Shown here piece after piece: positions 43,566 to 52,951 of a DNA stretch of 64,000 bases (within the stretch, counting starts at the first letter, position 1; each line of letters opens with the position of its first letter). The notes under the pieces are model-generated. The model was not told the origin of the DNA. It saw only the letters and a program-made list of their open reading frames with translations, and ran no database searches. The DNA lies in assembly GCA_036924835.1 (NCBI GenBank), contig JBAGRR010000001.1, positions 3,673,001 to 3,737,000 on the forward strand, written 5' to 3'. Both the position numbers and the translations under genes were made by a program. This DNA is from Nitrobacteraceae bacterium AZCC 1564. GTDB taxonomy: Bacteria; Pseudomonadota; Alphaproteobacteria; Rhizobiales; Xanthobacteraceae.

Positions 43566-44870
43566 ATGGAAATGACACGTGCGGAATTTTTGAAACTGGC
43601 ATTAGGACTAGGTGCCGGTGCTGCGATGAGTGCACCACTCAAGGCTTTTGCGGCGGGTCTGACGGGTACCATCAGCTACCTGACTTATGAATCGCTCCCA
43701 ACAACAAAGAAGGTCACGGGCGATCTGATCGCGGCGCTGGAAGCAGCAAATCCCGGCCTGAAGATCAATCCGCTTTTCACGTCGCCCGAGGCTGTTCGCA
43801 AGCAAGTGGCTTCGATGCTGCAAAGTGGCACCGCGCCCGATATCGTCAATCTCGATATCGAAGACGCGACGCTGTACGCTCACTCCAAGCTGCTAGAACC
43901 GGTGTCTGATATCGTTGGCACCATCAAGAATCTCCCCGATCGCTGGCGCGCGCGCATTGACGGTCAGGATTTCTTCGTGCCGATGGGCGTGAAGTTTACC
44001 TACAGCTGGTATCGTTCCGACCTGTTCGAAAAGGCCGGACTGCAGCCGCCGAAGACATGGGCGGAGTTCGAGGCCGCAGCGAAGAAGCTGACCGGCGACG
44101 GCCAATACGGCTATGCGGTGAGCTCGAATGAGACCGGCGACAATCCGGTGTCCTCCCTGTTCAGTTACGCATTCTCCAACGGCGTGAACTTCGTCGATGA
44201 CGAGGGCAATGTCGTGTTTGACCAGGGGGAAAACAAAGCTGCGCTCGCCGAGACGTTGGCATTCATCACGCGGATGTCGAAGTTCTCGCCCAGCGGAACG
44301 AATTTCGGTTGGGGCGAGATCATCAACTCGTTTGCGTCCGGCAAGGTGGCGATGGCCGACTATATCGGCTCCCGGCTGTTCGCCGTCACGAGCCAGAACA
44401 ACCCGCAACTTGCCGAAGTGACGAAGCCGATGGTGCAGCCCTATGGAAAGGCGGCCGCCAATCGCCTGTCGGCTGAGGGCCTCATGGTCTTCAAAGGCTC
44501 GAAGAACAAGGAAGTCGCAAAATCCATCATCACGTATCTGCGCGAAGGACAACGCTACTTCGACTATCTGTGGTCAATTCCGCTGCATGTTCTGCCGGCG
44601 ACCAAGGAGGATTTCCTAGGCGGCTATCAGCAGGATGATTTCGTCAAGAAGCATCAGGACATCGTGAAAGTTATCGATGCGGCGTGGGACCATGCACGCA
44701 ATCCGGTCTACGACCTGAAGGGGACGAAGCCCAGCTGGCAGCGTGCACGGATCTATACCAGCACCGTCTACAACAAAATGCTGGCGAACGTGGTGCAGGG
44801 CGGTGCCGATCCGTCCGCCGCCATTGATCAGGCTGCAAAGGCGGCTCGCGCGCTGGTCAAGAACGCCTGA
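43566..44870 (+). CDS. Sugar ABC transporter substrate-binding protein (CUT1)
   Basis: 434 residues. The signal sequence MEMTRAEFLKLALGLGAGAAMSAPLKAFA (cleavage about 29) has a Tat-like length but no twin arginine. The extracellular solute-binding family 1 fold follows: ISYLTYESLPTTKKV, MLQSGTAPDIVNLDIED, GVKFTYSWYRSDLFEKAGLQPPKTWAEFE. GGGAG precedes ATG 43566. It would deliver a sugar or sugar derivative to the two permeases encoded next. Confidence 0.92.
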   Translation: MEMTRAEFLKLALGLGAGAAMSAPLKAFAAGLTGTISYLTYESLPTTKKVTGDLIAALEAANPGLKINPLFTSPEAVRKQVASMLQSGTAPDIVNLDIEDATLYAHSKLLEPVSDIVGTIKNLPDRWRARIDGQDFFVPMGVKFTYSWYRSDLFEKAGLQPPKTWAEFEAAAKKLTGDGQYGYAVSSNETGDNPVSSLFSYAFSNGVNFVDDEGNVVFDQGENKAALAETLAFITRMSKFSPSGTNFGWGEIINSFASGKVAMADYIGSRLFAVTSQNNPQLAEVTKPMVQPYGKAAANRLSAEGLMVFKGSKNKEVAKSIITYLREGQRYFDYLWSIPLHVLPATKEDFLGGYQQDDFVKKHQDIVKVIDAAWDHARNPVYDLKGTKPSWQRARIYTSTVYNKMLANVVQGGADPSAAIDQAAKAARALVKNA

Positions 44871-44887
44871 GCTGACGGACGCCGATC

Positions 44888-45778
44888 GTGACGGGAACGA
44901 AAGCACTTCGCAGGCTCGATTTTTCAGGCATTGCCCTCTTGCTGGTAGCAATCCTGTTCATCGCAGTGATGATTATTCCCGTCACGTGGGCGATCGTGTT
45001 GGGATTCACCAACAGCGGTCCATTCCAGGCCGGCATGACGTTTGCCGGCTTTGACAACTATCAGACCATTTTCAGCGATCCGGCATTCTGGCGTGCGCTC
45101 GTCATCGGTTTGATCTATGCGACCATTTCGACGGTACTTGAGGTTATCCTGGGAGTAGGGATCGCAATTCTCATCTTTCGGCATGGCAGCCCGTTCGTGA
45201 CGAGCTTCGTGCTGATGCCCTACATGATACCGACTGTGACCACTGCGCTGGTGTGGCGTTGGATGACCGACAGTCTCAACGGTATCTTCAACCAATTGAT
45301 GGTGCATTCGGGCTTGATCCACTCGGCCATCGAGTTCACCAGCACCGGCGTGCTCGCCATGTCACTGGTGACGGCCGCGAGCGTTTGGCAGTTCACACCG
45401 TTCGTGGTTCTTGTCATCCTTGCAAATCTCGGAACCATCTCGCCGAGCGTTTATGAAGCGGCGCGCGTCGACGGCGTGAATTGGTGGCAGGAATTGATCT
45501 ACGTCACCATTCCGATGCTGCGTGCGCCGATCCTGCTCGTCATCCTGCTCCGCGGCATATGGATGTTCAACCGGTTCGATATCATCTGGCTGCTCACGTC
45601 AGGCGGCCCCATCGGTGGAACCACCACGCTTCCGCTCTACGCTTACGTTCAGGCATTCGGAAACAACGATTATGGCGTTGGCGGCGCAGTCTCGACGGTC
45701 ATTTTCATGATTCTGCTGGTGTTCGGCGTCATCTACATCCGTGCTTTCCATCCGGAGAAGGAGGTGGCACGTGGCTGA
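44888..45778 (+). CDS. Sugar ABC transporter permease 1 (MalF-like)
   Basis: 296 residues with six membrane helices. The ATPase-contact EAA loop reads YEAARVDGVNWWQELIYVTIPML (about 195-215). GTG 44888 is the start, 18 bp after the binding protein stop. It pairs with the next permease and with the ATPase at 49740. Confidence 0.92.
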   Translation: MTGTKALRRLDFSGIALLLVAILFIAVMIIPVTWAIVLGFTNSGPFQAGMTFAGFDNYQTIFSDPAFWRALVIGLIYATISTVLEVILGVGIAILIFRHGSPFVTSFVLMPYMIPTVTTALVWRWMTDSLNGIFNQLMVHSGLIHSAIEFTSTGVLAMSLVTAASVWQFTPFVVLVILANLGTISPSVYEAARVDGVNWWQELIYVTIPMLRAPILLVILLRGIWMFNRFDIIWLLTSGGPIGGTTTLPLYAYVQAFGNNDYGVGGAVSTVIFMILLVFGVIYIRAFHPEKEVARG

Positions 45779-46589
45779 GCGTCGGTCCCTGTTGCCTAAA
45801 GTCCTGATCGGGATCTATCTGATCCCGACGCTGTTTCCATTCTACTGGATGTTGAAATCCGCCCTGGAAACACCGGCGGACGTCTACAAGCCGCGGCTTT
45901 GGCTCGGCAGCTTCACGCTTGAAAACTTCAGCACACTTCTGAAGACCACGAACTTTCTCGTGACGGCGTCGAACAGTCTGCAGGCTGCGCTGATCAGCAG
46001 CACCATCGTCGTAGTCTGCAGTGGGCTCGGCGGTTACGCCCTTGCAAGGACAAATATCCCGCGCAAGACGCTCATCGCGCAGATTGTGCTGTTCTCTTAC
46101 ATGTTCCCCGAAGTGTTGCTTGGCATTCCGTTCTTCGCACTCTTCCAGAAATTGGGACTGTTGAACTCCATCTGGGGCCTTGCGATCGCTCACGTCACCC
46201 TCAGCCTGCCGTTCGGGCTCTGGTTGATGTGGCAGTTCTACCAGGCGCTGCCGATGTCTTACGAAGAAGCCGCGGAGATGGATGGAGCGACGAAGTTCCA
46301 GACCTTCTTGATGGTCATGGTGCCTTTGTCGATCCCGGCACTGACGGCCGTGTTCATCTTTGCCTTCGCCGCATCGTGGAACGACTTCGTGCTAGGCCTG
46401 ATGTTGATCCGCGATGATCAGAAATTCACCTTGCCGATCGCCATGAGCCTGTTCGTGCAGCAGATGGAATTGAACTGGGCAGTGATCCAGGCCGCGAACT
46501 TCCTACTCGCGTTGCCCGGTTTGTTGCTGGTGCTGTTTGGCCGCAAATATCTCGTTCGCGGCTTCCAGACCAGTGGCCTTGCGAACTAA
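45771..46589 (+). CDS. Sugar ABC transporter permease 2 (MalG-like)
   Basis: 272 residues with six membrane helices and the EAA loop SYEEAAEMDGATKFQTFLMVMVPL (about 165-188). GTG 45771 has a perfect AAGGAGG site and overlaps permease 1 by eight bases. The upstream ATG at 45741 lies deep inside permease 1 and is rejected. Confidence 0.92.
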   Translation: MAERRSLLPKVLIGIYLIPTLFPFYWMLKSALETPADVYKPRLWLGSFTLENFSTLLKTTNFLVTASNSLQAALISSTIVVVCSGLGGYALARTNIPRKTLIAQIVLFSYMFPEVLLGIPFFALFQKLGLLNSIWGLAIAHVTLSLPFGLWLMWQFYQALPMSYEEAAEMDGATKFQTFLMVMVPLSIPALTAVFIFAFAASWNDFVLGLMLIRDDQKFTLPIAMSLFVQQMELNWAVIQAANFLLALPGLLLVLFGRKYLVRGFQTSGLAN

Positions 46590-46603
46590 GAGCGACAATC
46601 ATC

Positions 46604-48223
46604 ATGAAGAAGAACTACGACTACATCATCATTGGCGCCGGATCGGCCGGGTGCGTTATGGCGGATCGGCTGTCCGCCAGCGGGGAGCATTCCGTATTGG
46701 TGATCGAGGCCGGGGGGCCGGATCGCAATGTCTGGATTCATGTTCCTCTCGGTTATGGCCGCACTTTCTTCAATAGTACCGTCAACTGGATGTTTGAGAC
46801 GGAGCCGCAGCCGGGCCTGAACGGGCGCCGCATCGCCCAACCGCGCGGCAAGGGACTCGGCGGTTCAAGTTCGATCAACGGCCTCCTTTATGTCCGTGGT
46901 CAGCGCGAGGACTACGACGGATGGCGCGATCTCGGTAACCGCGGCTGGGGATACAGTGACGTGCTACCCATGTTCAAACGCAGCGAAGATCAGCAGCGCG
47001 GCAGCGGGCCGTGGCATGGGACAGGCGGGCCGTTACCTGTCACGGACCTTCCGGAGAAGCATCCGATCGCCGAGGCCTTTATCGCCGCCGGCATAAAGGC
47101 AGGAATTCCACACAATCCTGATTTCAACGGCGAGCGGCAGGAAGGCGTAGGCCCTTTCCAGGCGACAGCCAAGCGCGGCCTTCGTTTCAGCACGGCGAAG
47201 GCGTTTCTGCGCGGCGCCCTGAAACGCCAGAACCTTGATCTTGTCACTCATGCACAAGTGACACGCATCCTCTTCGATGGTGTGCGCGCGCGAGGCGTGG
47301 CTTACGTCCATGAAGGCCGCAATGTTGAAGTCACCGCCAATCGCGAAATCCTTCTTTGCGCCGGCGCGATCCAGTCGCCGCATATTCTGCAGTTGTCGGG
47401 TGTCGGGCCGGAGGGACTGCTTCGCCAGTACAACATTCCGGTCGTTAAAGCGCTGCCTGGTGTCGGAGAGAATCTGCAGGATCACGTCCAGGCGCGCTTC
47501 ATTCTCGAGACAAAGAAGAAGATCACGCTCAACGACGACATGGCCAATCCGCTTCGGCAGCTATGGATGGGCCTGAAATACATCTTCACGCGAAAGGGAC
47601 CGCTCGGCTGGTGGGCCGGAATTGCAGGTGCATTTATCAAGACACGCCCCGATCTCGACAGACCTGACGTGCAGTTTCATCTGTACCCGTTCAGCACGGA
47701 CCGGAAGGATCGCCCGGTTCTGCATCCATATTCCGCGTTCACGCTGACGGTCTGCCAATTGAGACCATACTCGCGTGGTCACGTGCGCTTGAAGAGTGCA
47801 GACCCGCTGGTGCCACCCGCGATCTCGCCGAACTATCTGAGTGATCCCCGCGATGCGGACGTGCTGGCCGCAGGCATGAAAATCGCTCGTCAGGTGGCGG
47901 CTGCAGAGCCGCTTGCCAGCATGATCAAATCGGAAAAGGAGCCCGGTTGGGTCATGCCTGATGAGGAGTTGCTGTCATTCCTGCGCGCGAAGGCAATGTC
48001 TGTCTACCATCCGGTCGGGACCTGCCGCATGGGACATGACGAAAACGCGGTGGTGGATGATGAACTCCGCGTTCACGGCCTTGTTGGCCTTCGGGTGATT
48101 GATGCGTCGATCATGCCGACGCTGATCTCGGGCAACACCAACGCGCCATCGATCATGATCGGCGAGATGGGCGCGGAATTCGTTCTCCGCACAGCCGCAG
48201 TTCAGAATTCAAAAGCGGCCTGA
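46604..48223 (+). CDS. GMC-family FAD oxidoreductase (choline dehydrogenase-like)
   Basis: 539 residues. The FAD motif IIGAGSAGCVMADRLS starts at about 9, the GMC signature 1 at about 84 (GKGLGGSSSINGLLYVRG), and signature 2 near 255 (GAIQSPHILQLSGVGP). The catalytic His lies in VYHPVGTCRMG (about 468) and Asn in SGNTNAPSIMIGE (about 512). GMC enzymes oxidise alcohols, choline or sugars. In this operon a polyol or sugar-alcohol substrate is a reasonable guess. Confidence 0.93.
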   Translation: MKKNYDYIIIGAGSAGCVMADRLSASGEHSVLVIEAGGPDRNVWIHVPLGYGRTFFNSTVNWMFETEPQPGLNGRRIAQPRGKGLGGSSSINGLLYVRGQREDYDGWRDLGNRGWGYSDVLPMFKRSEDQQRGSGPWHGTGGPLPVTDLPEKHPIAEAFIAAGIKAGIPHNPDFNGERQEGVGPFQATAKRGLRFSTAKAFLRGALKRQNLDLVTHAQVTRILFDGVRARGVAYVHEGRNVEVTANREILLCAGAIQSPHILQLSGVGPEGLLRQYNIPVVKALPGVGENLQDHVQARFILETKKKITLNDDMANPLRQLWMGLKYIFTRKGPLGWWAGIAGAFIKTRPDLDRPDVQFHLYPFSTDRKDRPVLHPYSAFTLTVCQLRPYSRGHVRLKSADPLVPPAISPNYLSDPRDADVLAAGMKIARQVAAAEPLASMIKSEKEPGWVMPDEELLSFLRAKAMSVYHPVGTCRMGHDENAVVDDELRVHGLVGLRVIDASIMPTLISGNTNAPSIMIGEMGAEFVLRTAAVQNSKAA

Positions 48224-48245
48224 AGCCGCAGCGGAGCGACGTATC

Positions 48246-49670
48246 ATGTATCCCGAGCTTGGACTTTATATCGATGGAAAATGGATCCGCGGCGGTGGCC
48301 GGGTATCTGAACCCGTCATCAATCCCGCGACCGAACAACCTATCGCGGATCTCTGGCATGCCACTGATGAAGACCTTTCACTTGCACTCTCCACAGTGGA
48401 GCGCGCCTTCGTAACGTGGCGAAAGGTATCGCCGTTCGAGCGTTCGCGGATGCTGCGCAAAGCTGCGGATGCATTGCGCAGCCGTCGCGATGACGTGGCC
48501 ATGACGCTGACGCTCGAACAGGGGAAGGTCCTGGCGGAGTCACGCGCGGAAGTCGATGCCGCGGTGGATATCATCGAGTGGGCTGCCGACGAAGGCAGGC
48601 GTGCGTACGGCCGTGTGGTAGCGGGAAGAACGTCCGATATTCGTCAATTGGTTATTCCGGAGCCCGTAGGACCCACCGCGGGATTTACGCCGTGGAATTT
48701 TCCGGCAACGACACCGGCGCGGAAAATCTCGACTGCCCTTGCCGCTGGGTGCCCGATCATCATCAAAGCGGCAGAAGAAACGCCGGGGACCTGTGTGGAG
48801 ATCGTGCGCGCCTTCGACGAGGCTGGTGTGCCGGCTGGTGTGCTCAATCTCGTGTTTGGCAAGCCCGCCCACATCTCCGAAAGGCTCATTTCAAGTCCGA
48901 TCATCCGCAAGATTTCATTCACTGGTTCGGTACCGGTCGGAAAACATCTGACACGTCTCGCCGCCGACGGCATGAAGCGCGTGACGATGGAGCTTGGCGG
49001 TCATTCGCCCGCGATCGTTTTTGCGGATGCCGACCCTGTACAGGCTGCGAAAGTCCTGGTCGCCGGAAAATATCGTAACGCCGGTCAGGTTTGCATCGCG
49101 CCCAGCCGGTTCTATGTGCAAAAACAAATCGAGGACGCGTTTGTCTCAGCGTTTGTCGCGGAGACGAAAAAGCTGAAGCTTGGTGACGGAACAGAGCCCT
49201 CAACTACGATGGGCCCGATGGCCAATCCGCGGCGTCTCGATGCGATGAACGGCTTTATGACCGATCCCGCGCGCGGCGGGGATGTCCTGTACGGCGGATC
49301 AAGAGTAGGGAATCGCGGCTATTTCTTCGAGCCCACGATCGTTCACACTCCGTCGGATGATTCCAAATTGATGCGCGAAGAGCCATTTGGTCCGATTGCT
49401 CCGATTTCTCCGTTCCGGGAGTTTGATGAGGCCATTTCGAAAGCGAATGCTCTTCCGTACGGGTTGGCGGCGTACGTGTTTACGTCATCGACCAAGACTG
49501 CGTTGGCCGCGTCCGATGAGATCCAGTCGGGAATGGTCGCCGTAAACAGCCTTTCGATGACGCTGACTGAAACGCCCATGGGCGGCGTGAAGGACAGTGG
49601 TCAAGGCTATGAAGGCGGTACCGAAGGCATTGAAGGCTATCTCCATCGGAAGTTCGTGAGCCTGATGTGA
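48246..49670 (+). CDS. Aldehyde dehydrogenase, succinate/2-oxoglutarate-semialdehyde type
   Basis: 474 residues, NAD(P)-dependent. FTPWNFPATTPARKI and FTGSVPVGKHL bind the cofactor; Glu249 (MELGGHSP) and Cys283 (NAGQVCIAPSRF) are catalytic; EEPFGPIAPISPF and the C-terminal GGVKDSGQGYEGGTEGI match the succinate-semialdehyde group, which also includes alpha-ketoglutaric semialdehyde dehydrogenases of the non-phosphorylating pentose pathways. That would suit an operon with an IlvD-type dehydratase. It follows the GMC gene at 22 bp. Confidence 0.92.
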   Translation: MYPELGLYIDGKWIRGGGRVSEPVINPATEQPIADLWHATDEDLSLALSTVERAFVTWRKVSPFERSRMLRKAADALRSRRDDVAMTLTLEQGKVLAESRAEVDAAVDIIEWAADEGRRAYGRVVAGRTSDIRQLVIPEPVGPTAGFTPWNFPATTPARKISTALAAGCPIIIKAAEETPGTCVEIVRAFDEAGVPAGVLNLVFGKPAHISERLISSPIIRKISFTGSVPVGKHLTRLAADGMKRVTMELGGHSPAIVFADADPVQAAKVLVAGKYRNAGQVCIAPSRFYVQKQIEDAFVSAFVAETKKLKLGDGTEPSTTMGPMANPRRLDAMNGFMTDPARGGDVLYGGSRVGNRGYFFEPTIVHTPSDDSKLMREEPFGPIAPISPFREFDEAISKANALPYGLAAYVFTSSTKTALAASDEIQSGMVAVNSLSMTLTETPMGGVKDSGQGYEGGTEGIEGYLHRKFVSLM

Positions 49671-49739
49671 GGAGCAATACGCTCCTCCGGCTCTTCTCAT
49701 CACATCGATGCGGCCGACACCGCATCCGGAGACTAGAAT

Positions 49740-50792
49740 ATGGCATCTGTTGCAATTGACGCCGTACGGAAGGCGTATGGTCCTTTGGAAGTCATTCATG
49801 GCGCATCCATTGACATCAAGGAAGGCGAGTTTGTCGTTCTCGTCGGCCCGTCGGGATGTGGTAAGTCGACGCTGCTGCGGATGATCGCCGGATTAGAGAA
49901 TATCACCGGCGGTGAAATTCGCATCGATGAGCGGGTGATTAACGAGGTCCCGCCGAAAGACCGCGACATCGCGATGGTGTTCCAGAACTATGCGCTCTAT
50001 CCGCATATGACCGTTCGCGGCAACATGGCGTTTTCACTCAGACTCCGGAAGGCATCTGCCGATGAGATTGAAAAACGGGTCAATCGTGCAGCCGCTATCC
50101 TCGGGCTTGAACAGTATCTCGCGCGCTATCCGCGCGAACTGTCCGGCGGTCAGCGACAGCGCGTTGCCATGGGCCGGGCTATCGTTCGCGATCCAAAGGT
50201 CTTTTTGTTCGACGAGCCGCTTTCAAACTTGGATGCCAAACTTCGCGTGGCCATGCGCACCGAATTGAAGGAGTTGCACCAAAGGCTGAGGACGACGATC
50301 GTCTACGTCACGCACGATCAAATCGAAGCCATGACCATGGCGGACAAGATCGTTGTGATGCGTGGCGGTGTCGTCGAACAGTGCGGGCGGCCGCTCGATG
50401 TTTACGATCGCCCCGCCAATACCTTCGTCGCTGGATTTATTGGCTCGCCGGCCATGAAACTCATCAAAGGGCGAATTGAAGGCGCTCGCTTCATGGCGGA
50501 TAACGGTCCGAGCTTTGAACTTGGAGCGGAATACGCGGTGTTTAACGGCCGCCGTGTAATCTACGGGGTTCGTCCAGAGAATTTTGAGTTTGCGGATTCG
50601 GGTACACCTGCGCAGGTCATCGTCGTCGAGCCGACAGGTTCAGAAACGCAGGTCGTTCTGCGAGCCGGGCAGGTGGATATCTCCGTCGTCTGCCGCGAGC
50701 GTATCTCAGCAGCGCCGGGCGACGTTCTTCATCTTCGTTCAATCGCGACTAACATTCACATCTTTGATGATGAGACCGGAAAACGGCTTTAG
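49740..50792 (+). CDS. Sugar ABC transporter ATP-binding protein (UgpC/MalK-like)
   Basis: 350 residues. Walker A GPSGCGKST at 36-44, Q-loop FQNYALYPHM, signature LSGGQ at 134-138, Walker B FLFDEP with DEPLSNLDAKLR, and the H-loop YVTHDQIEAMTMAD are intact. The C-terminal TOBE-type regulatory domain (about 235-350) is kept, with YGVRPENFEF. It energises the CUT1 permeases encoded at 44888-46589 and ends the operon. Confidence 0.94.
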   Translation: MASVAIDAVRKAYGPLEVIHGASIDIKEGEFVVLVGPSGCGKSTLLRMIAGLENITGGEIRIDERVINEVPPKDRDIAMVFQNYALYPHMTVRGNMAFSLRLRKASADEIEKRVNRAAAILGLEQYLARYPRELSGGQRQRVAMGRAIVRDPKVFLFDEPLSNLDAKLRVAMRTELKELHQRLRTTIVYVTHDQIEAMTMADKIVVMRGGVVEQCGRPLDVYDRPANTFVAGFIGSPAMKLIKGRIEGARFMADNGPSFELGAEYAVFNGRRVIYGVRPENFEFADSGTPAQVIVVEPTGSETQVVLRAGQVDISVVCRERISAAPGDVLHLRSIATNIHIFDDETGKRL

Positions 50793-50884
50793 TCTTCCAA
50801 ATGTTTGCGCAAGCTCGTGCCGAGTATGTTGAAATCAAGGTAAAGAAAAACGCCAGTCGGTCGCACGAGTGCGGTCGGAGTTGT

Positions 50885-51448
50885 CTAGCTCGGGCGTTTC
50901 ATCGTCTCCTGCAGAAGGGGTAGCATCTTCTCAACCAGCTCCGCTTTGTCGAATTCGCTGCTGGGCAGGGAAATGCCCAGCGCATAATCGATCTCGTCGT
51001 AGGTCCCGAGCTTGATTGCTATAGCGCAATAACCCAGCCCCAGTTCTTCTATCGTTGTCGCGTACCCATCGGCTTTGCCTCCGCGAGGATCTTGGCAATG
51101 CGATCTGGATTGGTTTCCGTTAGCGGTGTGGGCTTGACAATATTTTCAGGTTTGACGGCTTCCTTCGCAAGGTCAGGATTGTTGGCAAGCAGGATTCTGC
51201 CGAGCGCGCTGCAATGAGCAGGCAAGCGGCTGCCTACGTAGATCTGCATCGTGACAAACCGCCGTCGTTCGGTCGGCGCAACACTGCGAGCGACGATGAT
51301 CACGTCTGTGCCGTCAAGAACGCCCAGGTGAGTCGATCCGCCGGAAATCGCGGCGAGGCGTTCGAGTTCGCTCTCCATCTGGCGAGGAACACCCAGGCTC
51401 CCAAGCGCAGCCATTCCGAGATCAACGATAGAGGGGCGCAGCGAGTAG
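50885..51448 (-). pseudogene. Truncated and frameshifted IclR-family regulator
   Basis: Only the ligand-binding part remains. From about 51448 leftwards the minus strand reads RYSLRPSIVDLGMAALGSL, then HLGVLDGTDVIIVARSVA and LPAHCSALGRILLANN. After a frameshift near 51050-51065 it continues as DGYATTIEELGLGYCAIAI and LGISLPSSEFDKAELVEKML to a stop at 50885. The N-terminal HTH is missing: the sequence breaks off at 51448, where a truncated polX begins on the other strand. It may once have controlled the neighbouring operon. Not functional as it stands. Confidence 0.8.
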
Positions 51449-52810
51449 CGTTTCGAAGCTGCCGCGAAAGAGGACCGGCTACGTTCCATCGAAGGGCTGG
51501 GCGCGTCTTTGCAAACCAAGATCTTACAGAATTTGTCTATCGCACGCGGCGGCGAGACGCAGTTGCATCTTCACAAGGCGGCATCTCTGCTGGACCATGC
51601 CGTGAAGGCTCTGAAGCAGGAACACCCGGAGTACTCTCGCATCGAGATCGCGGGTGATTTTCGCAGAGGTTGCGAGCTGATTTCGGATCTTGCGCTTGTC
51701 GCACAAGGAACGGCGCGGACGGAACGAGAAACCTCCAGCCTCAGGCTCGTGATTAGCGATAAAAAGCACTTTGGCGCGAGCCTTCTGCATGCAACGGGCT
51801 CTGCTGAGCATATTGCTGAGCTGAAAACCTTCGCTGAAGGAAAAGGCTTCGATTTGAGAGCTGACGGACTCTATCGCGACAAAAAGCTGATCGCGTCAGC
51901 GACCGAAGAAGATATTTTCGGAAGCTTAGGCTTGCAGTTTATCCCGCCGGAGCTACGCGAAGGCCGAGGCGAAATCAAAGGAGCAGCCGAACATCGGTTG
52001 ACTGCGCTCGTCCGAGACAAGGACCTTCGCGGAATCCTGCATTCGCACACAATTTCGTCGGACGGCACAGAAACGCTGGAATCGATGGCGGAAGCTACTC
52101 GAAAGCGCGGCTTTGAATATTTCGGTGTGGCTGATCATTCGCAATCGGCTCATTACGCGGGCGGACTATCTTTGGAAGAGATCGCTGAGCAGCATCGCGA
52201 AGTTGACCGATTGAATAGACGCTATGGCAGCAAATTCCGCATCTTGAAGGGGATCGAGGCGGACATTCTCGCGGATGGCTCGCTCGACTATCCCGACAGC
52301 ATCCTATCAGGCTTCGATTTCGTGGTTGCGAGTGTCCATAGTCGTTTCAAGATGCCGAGAAAAGAACAAACCGACCGCATCCTCAAAGCGATCGGAAACC
52401 GGTACACAACAATCTTGGGACACATGACTGGGCGCCAGCTCCAACGCCGCCCAGGATATGACCTCGATATCGATAAGGTTCTGCGCGCTTGCGCCAAGCA
52501 TGGCGTGGCTATCGAAATTAATGCGCATCCTTGGCGCCTTGATCTTGATTGGCGCTGGCATCAGAAAGCGCTCCAATACGGCTGCATGTTCAGCATCAAC
52601 CCGGATGCTCACTCGATCCGCGAGCTCGACCACATGCATTGGGGCGTGGAAATGGCACGAAAGGGCGGCCTACCTCCGGATCGCGTCTTGAATGCGATGC
52701 CGCTCAACGAAATCCTCCCATACCTCACGAAACGGCGGCGAGCCGCCAACAAAACACGAGCAAGCCACGGTGAGCTGGCCTCAGAGGCGTTAGAGGAAAA
52801 GCCAAGCTGA
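51449..52810 (+). pseudogene. polX: N-truncated PolX-type DNA polymerase/PHP protein
   Basis: Open from 51449 to the stop at 52810. It starts inside the helix-hairpin-helix region (EDRLRSIEGLGASLQTKIL), keeps a weak nucleotidyltransferase part (AGDFRRGCELISDLALV) and a complete PHP phosphoesterase/exonuclease domain with metal ligands in GILHSHTISSDG, VADHSQS, IEADILADG, VHSRF, GHMTGR, NAHP and DAHS. Full PolX is about 570 residues, so about 120 N-terminal residues are lost at the iclR joint. TTG 51509 could start a 433-residue protein, so a PHP enzyme may still be made. Confidence 0.75.
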
Positions 52811-52951
52811 CGTTCGCAGACGAGGACCGGTGCGATCGCGGTGGACTGCATCTCGATATGCTGAGCCGACTCTCGTTAAGGCCCTCATGTCCTTCACATC
52901 AGTAAGACACGTCGTCATGGAACCAGCGAGTATGGTCGCGATTGGTCCGGC

